DNA of 46,957 bases, taken from positions 1 to 46,957 of the forward strand of contig NZ_JZKH01000065.1 of the NCBI RefSeq assembly GCF_000961885.1, given 5' to 3'. This document shows, piece after piece, positions 1-8,155 of the stretch (position 1 is the first letter of the stretch; each line of letters opens with the position of its first letter). A model generated the notes under the pieces. The model was not told where the DNA came from. It saw nothing but the letters and a program-made list of their open reading frames with translations, and did no database searches. The translations under genes were made by a program, and so were the position numbers. The DNA comes from Streptomyces rubellomurinus. GTDB taxonomy: Bacteria; Actinomycetota; Actinomycetes; Streptomycetales; Streptomycetaceae.

Positions 1-945
1 GGCCCGGACACCGCCCCGGACACCCCCGCCACCCCGGACGGCAGCGCCCCCTCGCGCCGCCACCTGCTGCGCCTGGGCGCCGCGGCCGCGGGCGGCGCCG
101 CCCTGCTCGGGGCCGCGGCCGCGGGCGCCGTGCTCGCCGGATGGCTGCCCGGGCAGGTGGCGCTGAAGCGGACGCTGGGCATGACCGGAACGGACGGCAC
201 CGTCCCCGCGGTGACACCGGGAACGGTGCACGTCGAGCAGCTGCGCTCCGCGGCCCGGGGCCGCGAGGTCACGCTGGTGACCATGCTCCCGCCCGCCACC
301 GCCGCGAGCCCGGACCTGCCGGTGTGCGTGCTGCTGCACGGGCGCGGCAACGACGCGCAGGGCATGACGGCCCTGGGAGTGCCGCAGTTCCTGGCCGCCG
401 CCGTCCAGGGCGGCGTACCGCCCTTCGCCGTCGTCGCCGTCGACGGCGGGGACGCCACCTACTGGCACCAGCACGCCCCCGGCGGCGACGACCCGCAGGC
501 GATGCTCCGCGAGGAACTGCCCGGCTGGCTGCACGCCCGCCAACTCCCCACGCCACGCGCCGCGCTGGGCATCTCCATGGGCGGCTCGGGCGCCCTGCAG
601 TACGCCATCGGCCGCACCCGCGCCGGCCGCAACCTGGACGCCGTCGCGCTGCTCAGCCCGGCCCTGTTCCGCACCTGGGCGGACGCCCGCACCACCGGCG
701 GCTACGCCGACGAGGCCGACTGGCAGGCCCACGAGCCGACCCTGCAACTGGACCGGGCTCGGATCGGCGCCCTCGGCGTGTGGTGCGGCCAGGAGGACCC
801 GTTCTGCCCCGCCGCCCGCCAGGCCGCCCAGCAGGCCCGGGCCCGACAGGCGCACTTCCCGGACGGCGAACACACGGACGGCTTCTGGCGCCGGGTCATG
901 CCCGACGCCCTGGCCCTGCTCGGGCACACCCTCACCACCGGCTGA
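1..945 (+). CDS. Tat-exported alpha/beta-hydrolase-fold esterase, 5' end outside window
   Basis: The reading frame is open from the first base, so the start lies upstream. Its first visible residues include a twin-arginine stretch (SRRHLLRLG) followed by an Ala/Gly/Leu-rich helix, a Tat export signal, so the enzyme should act outside the membrane. The mature part has an oxyanion strand (LLHGRGND), a nucleophile elbow GISMGG (Ser at window codon 192), a late Asp (GQEDPF) and a His near the C-terminus (GEHTDGFW), giving a complete Ser-Asp-His triad. The fold resembles esterase D / PHB-depolymerase-like putative esterases; the substrate cannot be read from sequence. It is the first gene of a same-strand run with the rhodanese and GNAT genes, but the 170-base gap argues for separate transcription. 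Confidence 0.85.
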   Translation, partial: GPDTAPDTPATPDGSAPSRRHLLRLGAAAAGGAALLGAAAAGAVLAGWLPGQVALKRTLGMTGTDGTVPAVTPGTVHVEQLRSAARGREVTLVTMLPPATAASPDLPVCVLLHGRGNDAQGMTALGVPQFLAAAVQGGVPPFAVVAVDGGDATYWHQHAPGGDDPQAMLREELPGWLHARQLPTPRAALGISMGGSGALQYAIGRTRAGRNLDAVALLSPALFRTWADARTTGGYADEADWQAHEPTLQLDRARIGALGVWCGQEDPFCPAARQAAQQARARQAHFPDGEHTDGFWRRVMPDALALLGHTLTTG

Positions 946-1115
946 GACGCCCGCCCGGCCCGCCCCGGACGACTGGCGCGATCTTGACGACCACAGGCGT
1001 CCACGCCACTCGTCGGGCCGGGCGCGGACGCCGCAGGATGGAGCCACCGCCGACCGGGGCACACCCGCCCGGCCCGCCGGATCCCGTCCCCACCAGCAGG
1101 AACACGAGGCACCCT

Positions 1116-1592
1116 GTGACCCCCACCGCCCCCGCCGGCGCCGTCCTGAACGTCCCCGCCGCCACCCCCGCCCAGGCCGCCGCCCACTACGCCGCCCGCC
1201 TCGCCTTCGAGGCCGACGTCTCCGACGTCCACGCCGACCTGACCTCCGGCGCCCCCGGCATCGTCGTCGTCGACACCCGCAGCAAGGCCGCCTGGGACCA
1301 GGGCCGCATCCCCGGCGCCCTCCACCTGCCCACCGCGCAGATCACCGACCTCGCACCCCGGCTCATCGACCCCGCCCACACCGTCGTCACCTACTGCTGG
1401 GGCCCCGGCTGCAACGGCGCCACCCGCGCGGCCCTGGCCTTCGCCCTCCTCGGCTACCAGGTCAAGGAGATGCTCGGCGGCTTCGAGTACTGGGCCCGCG
1501 AGGGCTTCGCCTACGACACCGCCGCCGGCCCCCAGCAGCGCCCCGTCGACGACCTGACCGCCCCGCGCTCGGGCATCTCCTGCGCATGCTGA
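1116..1592 (+). CDS. rhodanese-like domain protein
   Basis: A 158-residue single-domain rhodanese. The GTG start at 1116 is preceded by GAGG at 1106-1109; the same frame is open far upstream, but that part is low-complexity Arg/Pro translation and not real. The domain shows the usual order: a VVVDTR strand, WDQGRIPGALH, and an active-site loop YCWGPGCNGATRAA with the catalytic Cys, followed by a CH2-like end (MLGGFEYWAREGF). Rhodaneses transfer sulfane sulfur or act as sulfur/phosphate sensors; no partner identifies the substrate here. The C-terminus ends in Cys-Ala-Cys. The last 7 bases overlap the next gene, so the two are probably translated together. Confidence 0.9.
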   Translation: MTPTAPAGAVLNVPAATPAQAAAHYAARLAFEADVSDVHADLTSGAPGIVVVDTRSKAAWDQGRIPGALHLPTAQITDLAPRLIDPAHTVVTYCWGPGCNGATRAALAFALLGYQVKEMLGGFEYWAREGFAYDTAAGPQQRPVDDLTAPRSGISCAC

Positions 1593-2059
1593 ACGACCCC
1601 GCCCGGCCGGGCGCCACGATCCGCCCGGCCACCGCGGCCGACCTGCCGGCCATCGCCCGCCTGTGCGCGGCCCACGCCGCCTTCGAACGCGCCGAGCCCG
1701 TCCCCGCCGACCTCGCCACCCGCCTCGCACCCGCCCTGTTCGCACCCCACCCCCGGGCCTGGTGCCTCGTCCTGGACCACGGCGGCCAACCCACCGGCTA
1801 CGCCACCTTCTCCCGGGAGTTCTCCACCTGGCAGGGAGGCGACCACGTCCACCTGGACTGCCTGTTCGTCACCGAGGCGCACCGCGGCGCCGGCTGGGGC
1901 CGCGCCCTGCTCGACGCCGTGCGCGCCGCCGCCGCCGACCTGGGCGCCGCCGAGCTCCAGTGGCAGACCCCCGACTGGAACACCGACGCCGTCCGCTTCT
2001 ACCACCGCACCGGCGCCCGCTCCCGCCCCAAGGTCCGCTTCACACTCCCCACCCGCTGA
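1586..2059 (+). CDS. GNAT-family N-acetyltransferase
   Basis: 157 residues, the usual length for a stand-alone GNAT. The acetyl-CoA-binding motif A is clear: LDCLFVTEAHRGAGWGRALL, with the R-G-x-G-x-G pyrophosphate loop. The C-terminal part (WNTDAVRFYHRTGA) is the typical motif B, with the Tyr that usually acts as general acid. The start ATG overlaps the rhodanese stop region by 7 bases, which indicates translational coupling. The acceptor substrate is unknown; the N-terminus (IRPATAADLPAIARL) is the standard GNAT beginning. Confidence 0.9.
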   Translation: MLNDPARPGATIRPATAADLPAIARLCAAHAAFERAEPVPADLATRLAPALFAPHPRAWCLVLDHGGQPTGYATFSREFSTWQGGDHVHLDCLFVTEAHRGAGWGRALLDAVRAAAADLGAAELQWQTPDWNTDAVRFYHRTGARSRPKVRFTLPTR

Positions 2060-2186
2060 GCCCGGCGGCCAAAGACCGTCACATGACCGATGCCGGGGCG
2101 GGTACGGCCGGGTGACAGTGGAGCCGAGGCCGCGGGGCGCAGCGCCCCGGACCCGACGACCACCCGCCCCACCCCCGGGGGAGAGC

Positions 2187-2765
2187 ATGCCCGCACCCGA
2201 GCGCCCGGCCACCGACGAGACACCCGGCCACCGCGCCGTCGAGAACCTGATCGCCCGCTACGCCGAACTCGTCGACGACGGCGACTTCCCGGCCCTGGGC
2301 GTCCTGCTCGCCGACGCCGTCCTGACCGGCAGCGGCGCGCCCGTGCGCGGGCGCGAGGCGATCGAGCGGATGTTGCGGCAGACCGTGGTCCTGTACGCGG
2401 ACGGCACCCCGCGCACCCAGCACGTCACCACCAACCTCGCCGTCGAGGTCGACGAACGGGCGGGCACGGCGCTCGCGCGCTCGTACGTCACCGTCCTGCA
2501 GGCCCTGCCCGGCCACCCCCTGCGGGCCATCGCCGCCGGCCGCTACCACGATCGCTTCGAACGCCGGGACGGCCGCTGGCGGTTCACGTGCCGCCGGGTG
2601 CGCATCACCCTGGTCGGGGACGTCAGCCGCCACCTGCGCCGCGGCCCCGTCCCCGGCCGCGCCCCGGCCGGGGGTCAGGGGGCGGCGCGGTGGTGGTCCA
2701 GCCTGGTCAGGGCGTCGCGCAGGGCCGCGCGGGTGGTGACGCCCAGCTTGGGGAAGGCGCGGTAG
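2187..2765 (+). CDS. SnoaL-like (NTF2-fold) protein with runover C-terminus
   Basis: 192 residues from ATG 2187, chosen because a purine-rich GGGGGAGAG lies directly in front; a GTG at 2112 in the same frame has no such site. Residues about 15-140 form an NTF2/SnoaL-like cone (AVENLIARYAELVDDGDF at the start, later RYHDRFERRDGRWRF), a family of small cyclases, isomerases and ligand-binding proteins. The catalytic role here is unknown. Homologs of this type usually end soon after the segment DVSRHLRR. Here the frame continues about 45 residues, the last 30 antisense to a LuxR relic (2675-2860). The tail is therefore probably not ancestral. Confidence 0.75.
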   Translation: MPAPERPATDETPGHRAVENLIARYAELVDDGDFPALGVLLADAVLTGSGAPVRGREAIERMLRQTVVLYADGTPRTQHVTTNLAVEVDERAGTALARSYVTVLQALPGHPLRAIAAGRYHDRFERRDGRWRFTCRRVRITLVGDVSRHLRRGPVPGRAPAGGQGAARWWSSLVRASRRAARVVTPSLGKAR

Positions 2766-2860
2766 AGGTGGGCGCCGACCGTGCGCGGGGACAGCCGGAT
2801 CCGCTCGCCGATCTCCCGAGCGCGCCGCGGCCCCGACTCCCGCGGGTCGCGGCCGCGGCC
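2675..2860 (-). pseudogene. relic of a LuxR-family regulator (C-terminal HTH only)
   Basis: Reading leftwards, the translation holds a near-perfect LuxR C-terminal helix-turn-helix (REIGERIRLSPRTVGAHLY, then RAFPKLGVTTRAALRDAL) ending at a stop at 2675. This is the form found at the end of large AAA/LuxR regulators. Upstream of about 2860 the similarity decays (TPAQEQPPAAPP where LTPQE-type sequence is expected) and no ATP-binding or sensor domain can be found, so only the last 60 residues survive. The stretch from here to 3090 carries no gene I can support. The relic overlaps the 3' end of the convergent SnoaL-like gene. Confidence 0.7.
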
Positions 2861-3104
2861 GGGCGGCGCGGCGGGGGGCTGCTCCTGGGCGGGGGTGCCG
2901 GCGGAGCCGGTCGGGCCGGCGGGGGCCCGGGCGCGGCCTCGCCGCCCGCGGGCCGCACCGGAAGGCCTCGCGGATGCCGCCCACGGGCCGGTCCGCACCC
3001 CAACAGGACGCCATGCGCATGTCATGGACTCGTGGCGTCCGGGATGCACGGCGTGGCCCCTGCGGTGATCCTGGAGGTGCCAGGCACTCCCGAGGAGGAC
3101 GGCC

Positions 3105-3293
3105 ATGTCCATGCTCGACAAGCTCAAGAGTCTGCTGCACGGCCACGAGGACCAGGCCACGCGCGGCGTCGACAAGGCGGGCGACGCCTTCAACGAGCGC
3201 ACCGGCAACAAGTACGAGGGCCAGGTCGACACCGCGAAGCAGAAGATCGACGAGCAGCTCGGCCAGCAGCAGCCCCCGACCGACCAGCCGTAG
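3105..3293 (+). CDS. MT0933/Rv0909-type antitoxin-like small protein
   Basis: A 62-residue, highly charged helical protein (N-terminus MSMLDKLKSLLHGHEDQA; then VDKAGDAFNERTGNKYEGQ) ending in a Gln/Pro tail. This pattern matches the actinobacterial MT0933-like antitoxin family. GAGGAGG about 9 bases before ATG gives an excellent ribosome site. The family was named for a mycobacterial pair, but streptomycete members are mostly solitary. No toxin-like gene lies next to it, so a stress or CsbD-like role is as likely as a toxin-antitoxin function. Confidence 0.8.
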   Translation: MSMLDKLKSLLHGHEDQATRGVDKAGDAFNERTGNKYEGQVDTAKQKIDEQLGQQQPPTDQP

Positions 3294-3707
3294 CGGCCCC
3301 GGCCCGACCACGAAGCAACGGTGGCGCCGGACAGCACTCCTGACGCCACCTCACATCCCGCTCCCCGACACCCCCCCTGCCCCGGCGCCCGCCGCTCGCG
3401 CGCGCCGGGGCCCGCGCCTGTGTGCGATCGCGGGCGAGCGCCGCGCCGTCGCCCGCGGCCGCCCCGAAGGCCGCCGCGGCCGGGTCCGTACGGGCCCGAG
3501 CGGCACCGGTCGTCCGCTATCCGGCGAGCACGGCCGCCGCGCCCGCCCGGAACCCCGGCGTTCCGGCCAAGTCGGGCCCTTCACAAGTCAAACATCAGAT
3601 GGTCGCATGATCTCCGCACTAGGGTGAGGCCCGATCAACGCACGGCCCTTCCCCCCGGATCAGCGGGCATCGGGCATGCCCGCCGCCAGGACTGGAGTGA
3701 ACCGACC
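3294..3707. other. intergenic region, no gene recognised
   Basis: 414 bases between the antitoxin-like gene and the secreted repeat protein. Open frames here are Arg/Pro-rich shadows without ribosome sites. The stretch 3585-3630 is clearly less GC-rich than its surroundings (it contains CAAGTCAAACATCAGATGG and an ACTAGGGT) and is the likely promoter of the gene starting at 3708. I see no confident -35/-10 pair. Confidence 0.5.
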
Positions 3708-4310
3708 ATGCACCCTCGCCACCTGTGGAAGCGCCTCACCGGCGCGCTCGTGCGCCGCGGCCTCGGCGCCACCCTCGGCGCGCTCGCGCTCATCGCCTCG
3801 TTCGTCCTCGCGGGCACCGCCGCCGGCACGTCCAGCGCCGCCGCCCAGCCCGCCGCCCTCAGCGGCGGCGGCCAGTGGGCCTGCTCCGGCGCCGCCATCC
3901 CGGACGGCTACGTCAACACCGCCTTCAACAAGGACGGCTGTAACGGCTGGGGCTCCTGGTTCCAGCAGCCGGACGCGGACGGGCTCTACAGCTGCGGCGG
4001 CTCCCCGATCTACGCGGGCTACGTCCTCACCGACTACCTGAGCTACGGCTGCAACGGGATGGGCTCCTGGCAGCACAGCCTCGTCAAGGACGGGATCTGG
4101 ACCTGCGGCGGCTCCCCGATCGTGCCGGGCTACGTCGTGACCGGCTACCAGGTCCCCGGCTGCCACGGCGTCGGCGCCTGGTTCCACCAGGTCGCCAAGG
4201 TCGGCCTGCTCGTCTGCTCCAACTCGCCGATCCCGTCCGGCTACTTCACGGGCGCCCGCTGGGGGTACGGTTGCAGCGGCTTCGGCGGCTTCTACCTCGG
4301 CCACTACTGA
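3708..4310 (+). CDS. secreted protein of four tandem cysteine-pair repeats
   Basis: 200 residues from ATG 3708 (GGAG at 3694-3697). Residues 1-47 are a signal peptide with basic N-region, hydrophobic core and an Ala-rich end. The mature part is four tandem units of about 35 residues, each with the pattern C-x(2)-x-x-I-P-x-G-Y-x(8-10)-G-C-x-G-x-G-x-W: CSGAAIPDGYVNT..GCNGWGSW, CGGSPIYAGYVLT..GCNGMGSW, CGGSPIVPGYVVT..GCHGVGAW, CSNSPIPSGYFTG..GCSGFGGF. Two cysteines per unit suggest one disulfide each. Tyr, Trp and Gly are abundant, as in wall- or carbohydrate-binding modules. I do not recognise the family. Confidence 0.85.
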   Translation: MHPRHLWKRLTGALVRRGLGATLGALALIASFVLAGTAAGTSSAAAQPAALSGGGQWACSGAAIPDGYVNTAFNKDGCNGWGSWFQQPDADGLYSCGGSPIYAGYVLTDYLSYGCNGMGSWQHSLVKDGIWTCGGSPIVPGYVVTGYQVPGCHGVGAWFHQVAKVGLLVCSNSPIPSGYFTGARWGYGCSGFGGFYLGHY

Positions 4311-4347
4311 TCCCCACCGATCCCACCGATCCCGCCGGTCCCGCCGG

Positions 4348-4371
4348 CCGCCGCGCCCCCCGGCGCGGCGG
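4348..4371. terminator. bidirectional terminator hairpin
   Basis: A perfect 10-bp stem (CCGCCGCGCC / GGCGCGGCGG) with a CCCC loop, between the convergent genes ending at 4310 and 4383. There is no T-run, as is usual in streptomycetes. It is followed by an 11-base sequence repeated twice in tandem (4370-4391) that reaches into the stop codon of the minus-strand gene. Confidence 0.75.
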
Positions 4372-4382
4372 TCAGCGGCCGG

Positions 4383-4901
4383 TCAGCGGCCGGGGCGCTC
4401 GCCGCGGCGTGCGACGGCCACCGTCCACGGCCAGAACTGCGCCAGGGGTATCCCGGGCGAGGCGGCGGGCAAGAACGCCACGTGGCAGCGCCGGCACAGC
4501 CAGGTCGCCCGCCACACCTCCCGCAGCTGCTGCCACTGCTCGTAGGTCTGCGGCCACCGGCCCGCCGTGTGACGGTGTTTCTCCCGGTGGTTGGACTGCA
4601 GGACGAGCCCGATGCTCAGCAGGACCGCGGCGAAGACGAACGGGCCGAACTGGTACCCGAACTGGTACCAGGGGTCGGGGCTGCGCCCGCCGTAGGAGCC
4701 CAGCCCGAACAGCCCCCGGACACCGCAGAGCCCGGCCAGCACGAACAGCGTCACCGCGCCCCCGCTCGTGCGCCGGGGCTCGGGCAGCATCTCCAGCAGC
4801 TCCCGCGTCGGCGGGTCGAGCGGGCGGTCGGTGTCCGACAGGGCCTCGGGTACGGCGACGGCCTCGTCGGCCGCGGCGCACGTCGGGCAGGTGGCGATCA
4901 T
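4383..4901 (-). CDS. small membrane protein with split zinc-ribbon cysteines
   Basis: 172 residues from ATG 4901 (GGAGG 11 bases upstream); the frame extends to 4976, but that part has no ribosome site. The N-terminus begins MIATCPTCAAAD, a CxxC knuckle, and a second knuckle CRRCHVAFLP lies near residue 150. Between them are two hydrophobic segments (about residues 55-77 and 96-115), separated by a Tyr/Gly-rich loop. The two CxxC pairs could form one zinc ribbon on the cytoplasmic side, if both termini face inwards. The function is unknown. It faces the secreted repeat protein tail to tail across a terminator. Confidence 0.75.
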   Translation of the reverse strand: MIATCPTCAAADEAVAVPEALSDTDRPLDPPTRELLEMLPEPRRTSGGAVTLFVLAGLCGVRGLFGLGSYGGRSPDPWYQFGYQFGPFVFAAVLLSIGLVLQSNHREKHRHTAGRWPQTYEQWQQLREVWRATWLCRRCHVAFLPAASPGIPLAQFWPWTVAVARRGERPGR

Positions 4902-5018
4902 CGCGGGATGCCTCCGGAACGGTGCACGGTGTGCACGGAAGAACACGTAGGGCAGCACAGGGAACTGACTGATCATATGATCGGCCGCCCGTTCGTGTGC
5001 CGCCCCCCGGCAAACGCG

Positions 5019-8000
5019 TCAGCCGACCCCGCGCGAGGACGCCGCCGGCGGCACGGACCGGGGCAGGCCCTCGCCGCGGTCCAGGGGCAGCAGCGGCAGC
5101 AGCGGGATGCCGTCCTGGCGGGCCACCGCGGCCTGCAGGTCGCGCGTGGCCCGGTCGGTGCCCACCCGGCCCTCGGTCTCCAGCAGGTAGTCGGTGAGGA
5201 ACACCCGCACCGGCTCCGCCGGCACCGCCCGCACCTCCTCCAGCGACCCGAACCCGCTGCCCACACCCAGGACGAGCAGCAGCATCCCGTAGACCCGGGC
5301 GCGGCCGGGCCCGAGCGAGGGCTGGAAGTACGGCAGGTCCAGGGCCCGGGCCCCGTGGCGGGCGTAGAAGCGCAGCCGCGCCACCGCGCGCCCGGTACCG
5401 CGACTGCCGTGGTGGGCCCGCGGGTGGGCGACCTCGGCCAGCGTGAGGGCCGGCCGGAACCGCTCCTGCCAGGCCCGGCAGGCCTCCACCAGCAGACGCC
5501 CGCCCAGCCCGCGCGAACGCTGGTCCTCCCGCACCGCCAGATAGGCCAGCAGCAGGGTGCGCGCGTGCGCCGACCACTCGCCGCACGCCACCGCCAGCGG
5601 CCGGCCCTGCCCGTCCGCGACGGCCGCCACCACCAGCCGCCCCTCGGCCATCGACTCGCGCATCCGCTCCAGGGTGTCCAACTCGTCCGGGGCGAACGAC
5701 ACTTCCAGCAGTTCACGGTAGGCCGCCACCAGCAGCGGATCGTCCGCCCCGACATCGCGCACCACCGCCCGCGCCCCCTCCCCGCCCTCCCCGCCGGCGC
5801 GCCGCTCGCCCGACGTGCGGTACACGTACAGGCCGAGCAGGGCGGCGAGCACCAGGACCCCCACGACCGTCAGCACCACCCACAGCGCCTGGTGGTAGTC
5901 CAACCCGGCCTCCAACACCTGGCCCAGCCCCGCGATGCTCATCCCCGCGATCACCGCCAGCAGGGTGTCCACCTTCACCCGCTGGCGCCGCTGCATGGCC
6001 TCGCGCTCGTCCTTCTCGCTCTCCTTGCGCTCCCGGGCCAGCTTCTCGATCGCGCCCGTCAGCTGCTCCTGGGTCACCTCGGCGATCGACCGCGACAACT
6101 CGTCGGCCTTGCGCTGGTAGCCGGACGCCTCCAGCAGCACCCGCAACCGCTGCGCCGCCAGCGGGGAGGCGAGCAGCGACGGCGACTGGAACAGCGCGCT
6201 CTTGGCGTGGACGTCGACGGCCAGCCGGTCCAGCTTCAGCTTCTCCTGGTCCAGCTGGTCGGAGAGCCTGCGCAGCGCGTGGCTGCTGGCCTTGTCGCCC
6301 AGCGCGTCGGCCTCGTCCTCGCGGGCCTTGGCGTCCCGGTGGTGCTTGGCCAGGTCGGTGGACCAGCCCTCCAGCAGCCCGTCCAGGGAGGAGGCGAACT
6401 CCAGGATCGAGCCCCAGGTGTCCCGGACGAAGGCCGGCAGGCCGAGGGAGACCAGGAGCGTGGTGTTGCAGGTCCGCAGGATCCACTCCCCGGTGGTGCC
6501 GGTGATGTCCGGCGAGGCCGGGGTGGCCTCCGCGTACCGGATCCACTCCGCCATCGACCCCATCAGGCTCGGTGCCGGACTCGTCAGGATGCGCGCCCCG
6601 ACCGCCTCGGCGAACTGCCCGCCCGTCAGGATCTCCGAGCGCTTCTTCCCGGCCGGCCCGACGACCGTGTAGGCGGCGGTCACCTCCATGACCACCTGGT
6701 AGAGGCCCGGCCGGCACACCACCGCCCGCGCCGCCCCCGGCCGGGTGGGCACCGAGTCCTGGGCCAGCGCCATCGCCAGGTCCGACAGGCGGGGCCACCG
6801 CGCCCGGCTACCGCCGCCGTCCCCGCCGCCTCCGCCGCCGCCGTCCGCTTTCGGGTCCGTGCCGTCGAAGGCGATGTCCAGCGCCCCGGCCTCCGGCCCG
6901 GCCCAGAACAGCATGGCGAACAGCTTGACCGCCGACACGTCGGTCAGATCCGCCTCGAACCGCACGTAGTGGTTGCCCAGCAGCGACAGGCGCACCTGCA
7001 CGCCGAGCCGGGCCAGCGCCCGGCCGTCCGGCGCGCGCACGACCGCGTCGGGCATCACCACCAGCGCACCGTCGTAGCGGCGCTCCAGACTGTCGTGGCT
7101 CTTCCACACGTCGTCGAGTTCGAGCGAGCCGTGCGCCCGCACCGGGCGGGTGCCGGCCAGCTCCCACCGCGGGGCCTCCTCCTGCCCGACCGCCTCGACC
7201 AGGTCGGCGGGCTCCACCCCGCGCACCGCGAACGGGTACAGGTAGACCAGCTTGCCGTGCCCCACCCGCAGCCACCGCTGCCTCGCCCGTTCCTGCAGCT
7301 CCAGCAGGCTGTAACGCAGCGCCCGCAGCTCGCTCACGCTGCCCTCGTCACCCGCGATGGCCCCGTCGCCCTCGGCCCGGCGCAACGCCTCGACCGCGTC
7401 GTCCAGCGGCGCGCCGCAGGCGTAGAACGCGGCGAGCGCCCGCGTGGCCATGGCCATCGTGCGCTGGTAGCCGTCGTACAGCCGCCCCAGCCGGACGACC
7501 TCCCGCGCGACGTCACCGTGAGTGAGGCAAAAGCGCGGTGACACCCCCCGCATCAGCCGCACCGCCCGCCGGGCCCACAGGGCCGCGTCGTCCGCCCGGT
7601 CGGCCCGCACGTCCAGCAGGCCGCTGGTCATGGCCTCCTCCGAGCGGATCTGCGCGTCCAGGCTCCACATCAGAGCCCGGACGGCCTGCCGCGCCGCCAG
7701 GTCGTCCGGGGAACACGGCGCGTGAACGGCCGCCAGGCACCTCTCGGCCCCGTGCAGGGTGCCCAGCAACCGGTCGAAGGTGTACGAGACCTGCCAGGCC
7801 TGCTCCACCTCCTCCAGCACCAGCAGCAGCAGCCGCGCCACACCCCCCGGCACCCCGGCCACCTTCCGCACGCACGGCCCCAGCGTGCGCTCCACCAGCT
7901 CCTCGTGCGCCGCCGCCCAGGCCCCGCCCGCCGCCCCCGCCCGCCCGCCACGGCGCCCCGGGCGCCCGTCCCCGTCCGGCGGCAGGGCCGCGTTCCAGCG

Positions 8001-8066
8001 GGGCAGCTCCCAGATCATCCCGGTGTCCACGCCCCGCCGCGCCAGCCAGTCGTGCAGCGCCTCCAC
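5019..8066 (-). CDS. large fusion: unknown N-terminal region, CorA-like coiled coil with two TM helices, GNAT acetyltransferase
   Basis: 1015 residues from GTG 8066, chosen for GGGAGG eight bases upstream; an in-frame ATG at 8111 would add 15 residues. Residues 1-265 are helical with no family I recognise. About 268-405 is strand-rich (KLVYLYPFAV; YDGALVVMPDAVVRAPDGRA; LLGNHYVRFEADL), ending in a poly-Gly linker near 407-420. Residues 420-570 are mixed. Residues 570-700 form a long charged coiled coil (DQLDQEKLKLDRLAVD; KLARERKESEKDEREAMQ) leading into two hydrophobic helices at about 702-750, the layout of a CorA-type protein, but the CorA pore motif GMN is missing. Residues 757-945 are a GNAT domain with acetyl-CoA loop (REDQRSRGLGGRLL). 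The C-terminus is therefore probably a cytoplasmic membrane-tethered acetyltransferase. Confidence 0.75.
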   Translation of the reverse strand: MEALHDWLARRGVDTGMIWELPRWNAALPPDGDGRPGRRGGRAGAAGGAWAAAHEELVERTLGPCVRKVAGVPGGVARLLLLVLEEVEQAWQVSYTFDRLLGTLHGAERCLAAVHAPCSPDDLAARQAVRALMWSLDAQIRSEEAMTSGLLDVRADRADDAALWARRAVRLMRGVSPRFCLTHGDVAREVVRLGRLYDGYQRTMAMATRALAAFYACGAPLDDAVEALRRAEGDGAIAGDEGSVSELRALRYSLLELQERARQRWLRVGHGKLVYLYPFAVRGVEPADLVEAVGQEEAPRWELAGTRPVRAHGSLELDDVWKSHDSLERRYDGALVVMPDAVVRAPDGRALARLGVQVRLSLLGNHYVRFEADLTDVSAVKLFAMLFWAGPEAGALDIAFDGTDPKADGGGGGGGDGGGSRARWPRLSDLAMALAQDSVPTRPGAARAVVCRPGLYQVVMEVTAAYTVVGPAGKKRSEILTGGQFAEAVGARILTSPAPSLMGSMAEWIRYAEATPASPDITGTTGEWILRTCNTTLLVSLGLPAFVRDTWGSILEFASSLDGLLEGWSTDLAKHHRDAKAREDEADALGDKASSHALRRLSDQLDQEKLKLDRLAVDVHAKSALFQSPSLLASPLAAQRLRVLLEASGYQRKADELSRSIAEVTQEQLTGAIEKLARERKESEKDEREAMQRRQRVKVDTLLAVIAGMSIAGLGQVLEAGLDYHQALWVVLTVVGVLVLAALLGLYVYRTSGERRAGGEGGEGARAVVRDVGADDPLLVAAYRELLEVSFAPDELDTLERMRESMAEGRLVVAAVADGQGRPLAVACGEWSAHARTLLLAYLAVREDQRSRGLGGRLLVEACRAWQERFRPALTLAEVAHPRAHHGSRGTGRAVARLRFYARHGARALDLPYFQPSLGPGRARVYGMLLLVLGVGSGFGSLEEVRAVPAEPVRVFLTDYLLETEGRVGTDRATRDLQAAVARQDGIPLLPLLPLDRGEGLPRSVPPAASSRGVG

Positions 8067-8155
8067 ACCGCCATCCTCCCACCGCCCCCACCCCCCGGCA
8101 GACCCGAGCACCGGCCCCGCTCACCGAACGTGACAGCCGGCGCCCGCCCGATCCG

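Noticed and set aside
141..1115. Long plus-strand frame in front of the rhodanese gene
   Set aside because: Arg/Pro/Gly-rich translation lying across the esterase in another frame; no domain and no start signal. The rhodanese begins at 1116.
4482..7541. 1019-codon plus-strand frame opposite the CorA-like/GNAT gene
   Set aside because: Antisense shadow dominated by Arg, Pro, His and Gln; the minus-strand product has clear domains.
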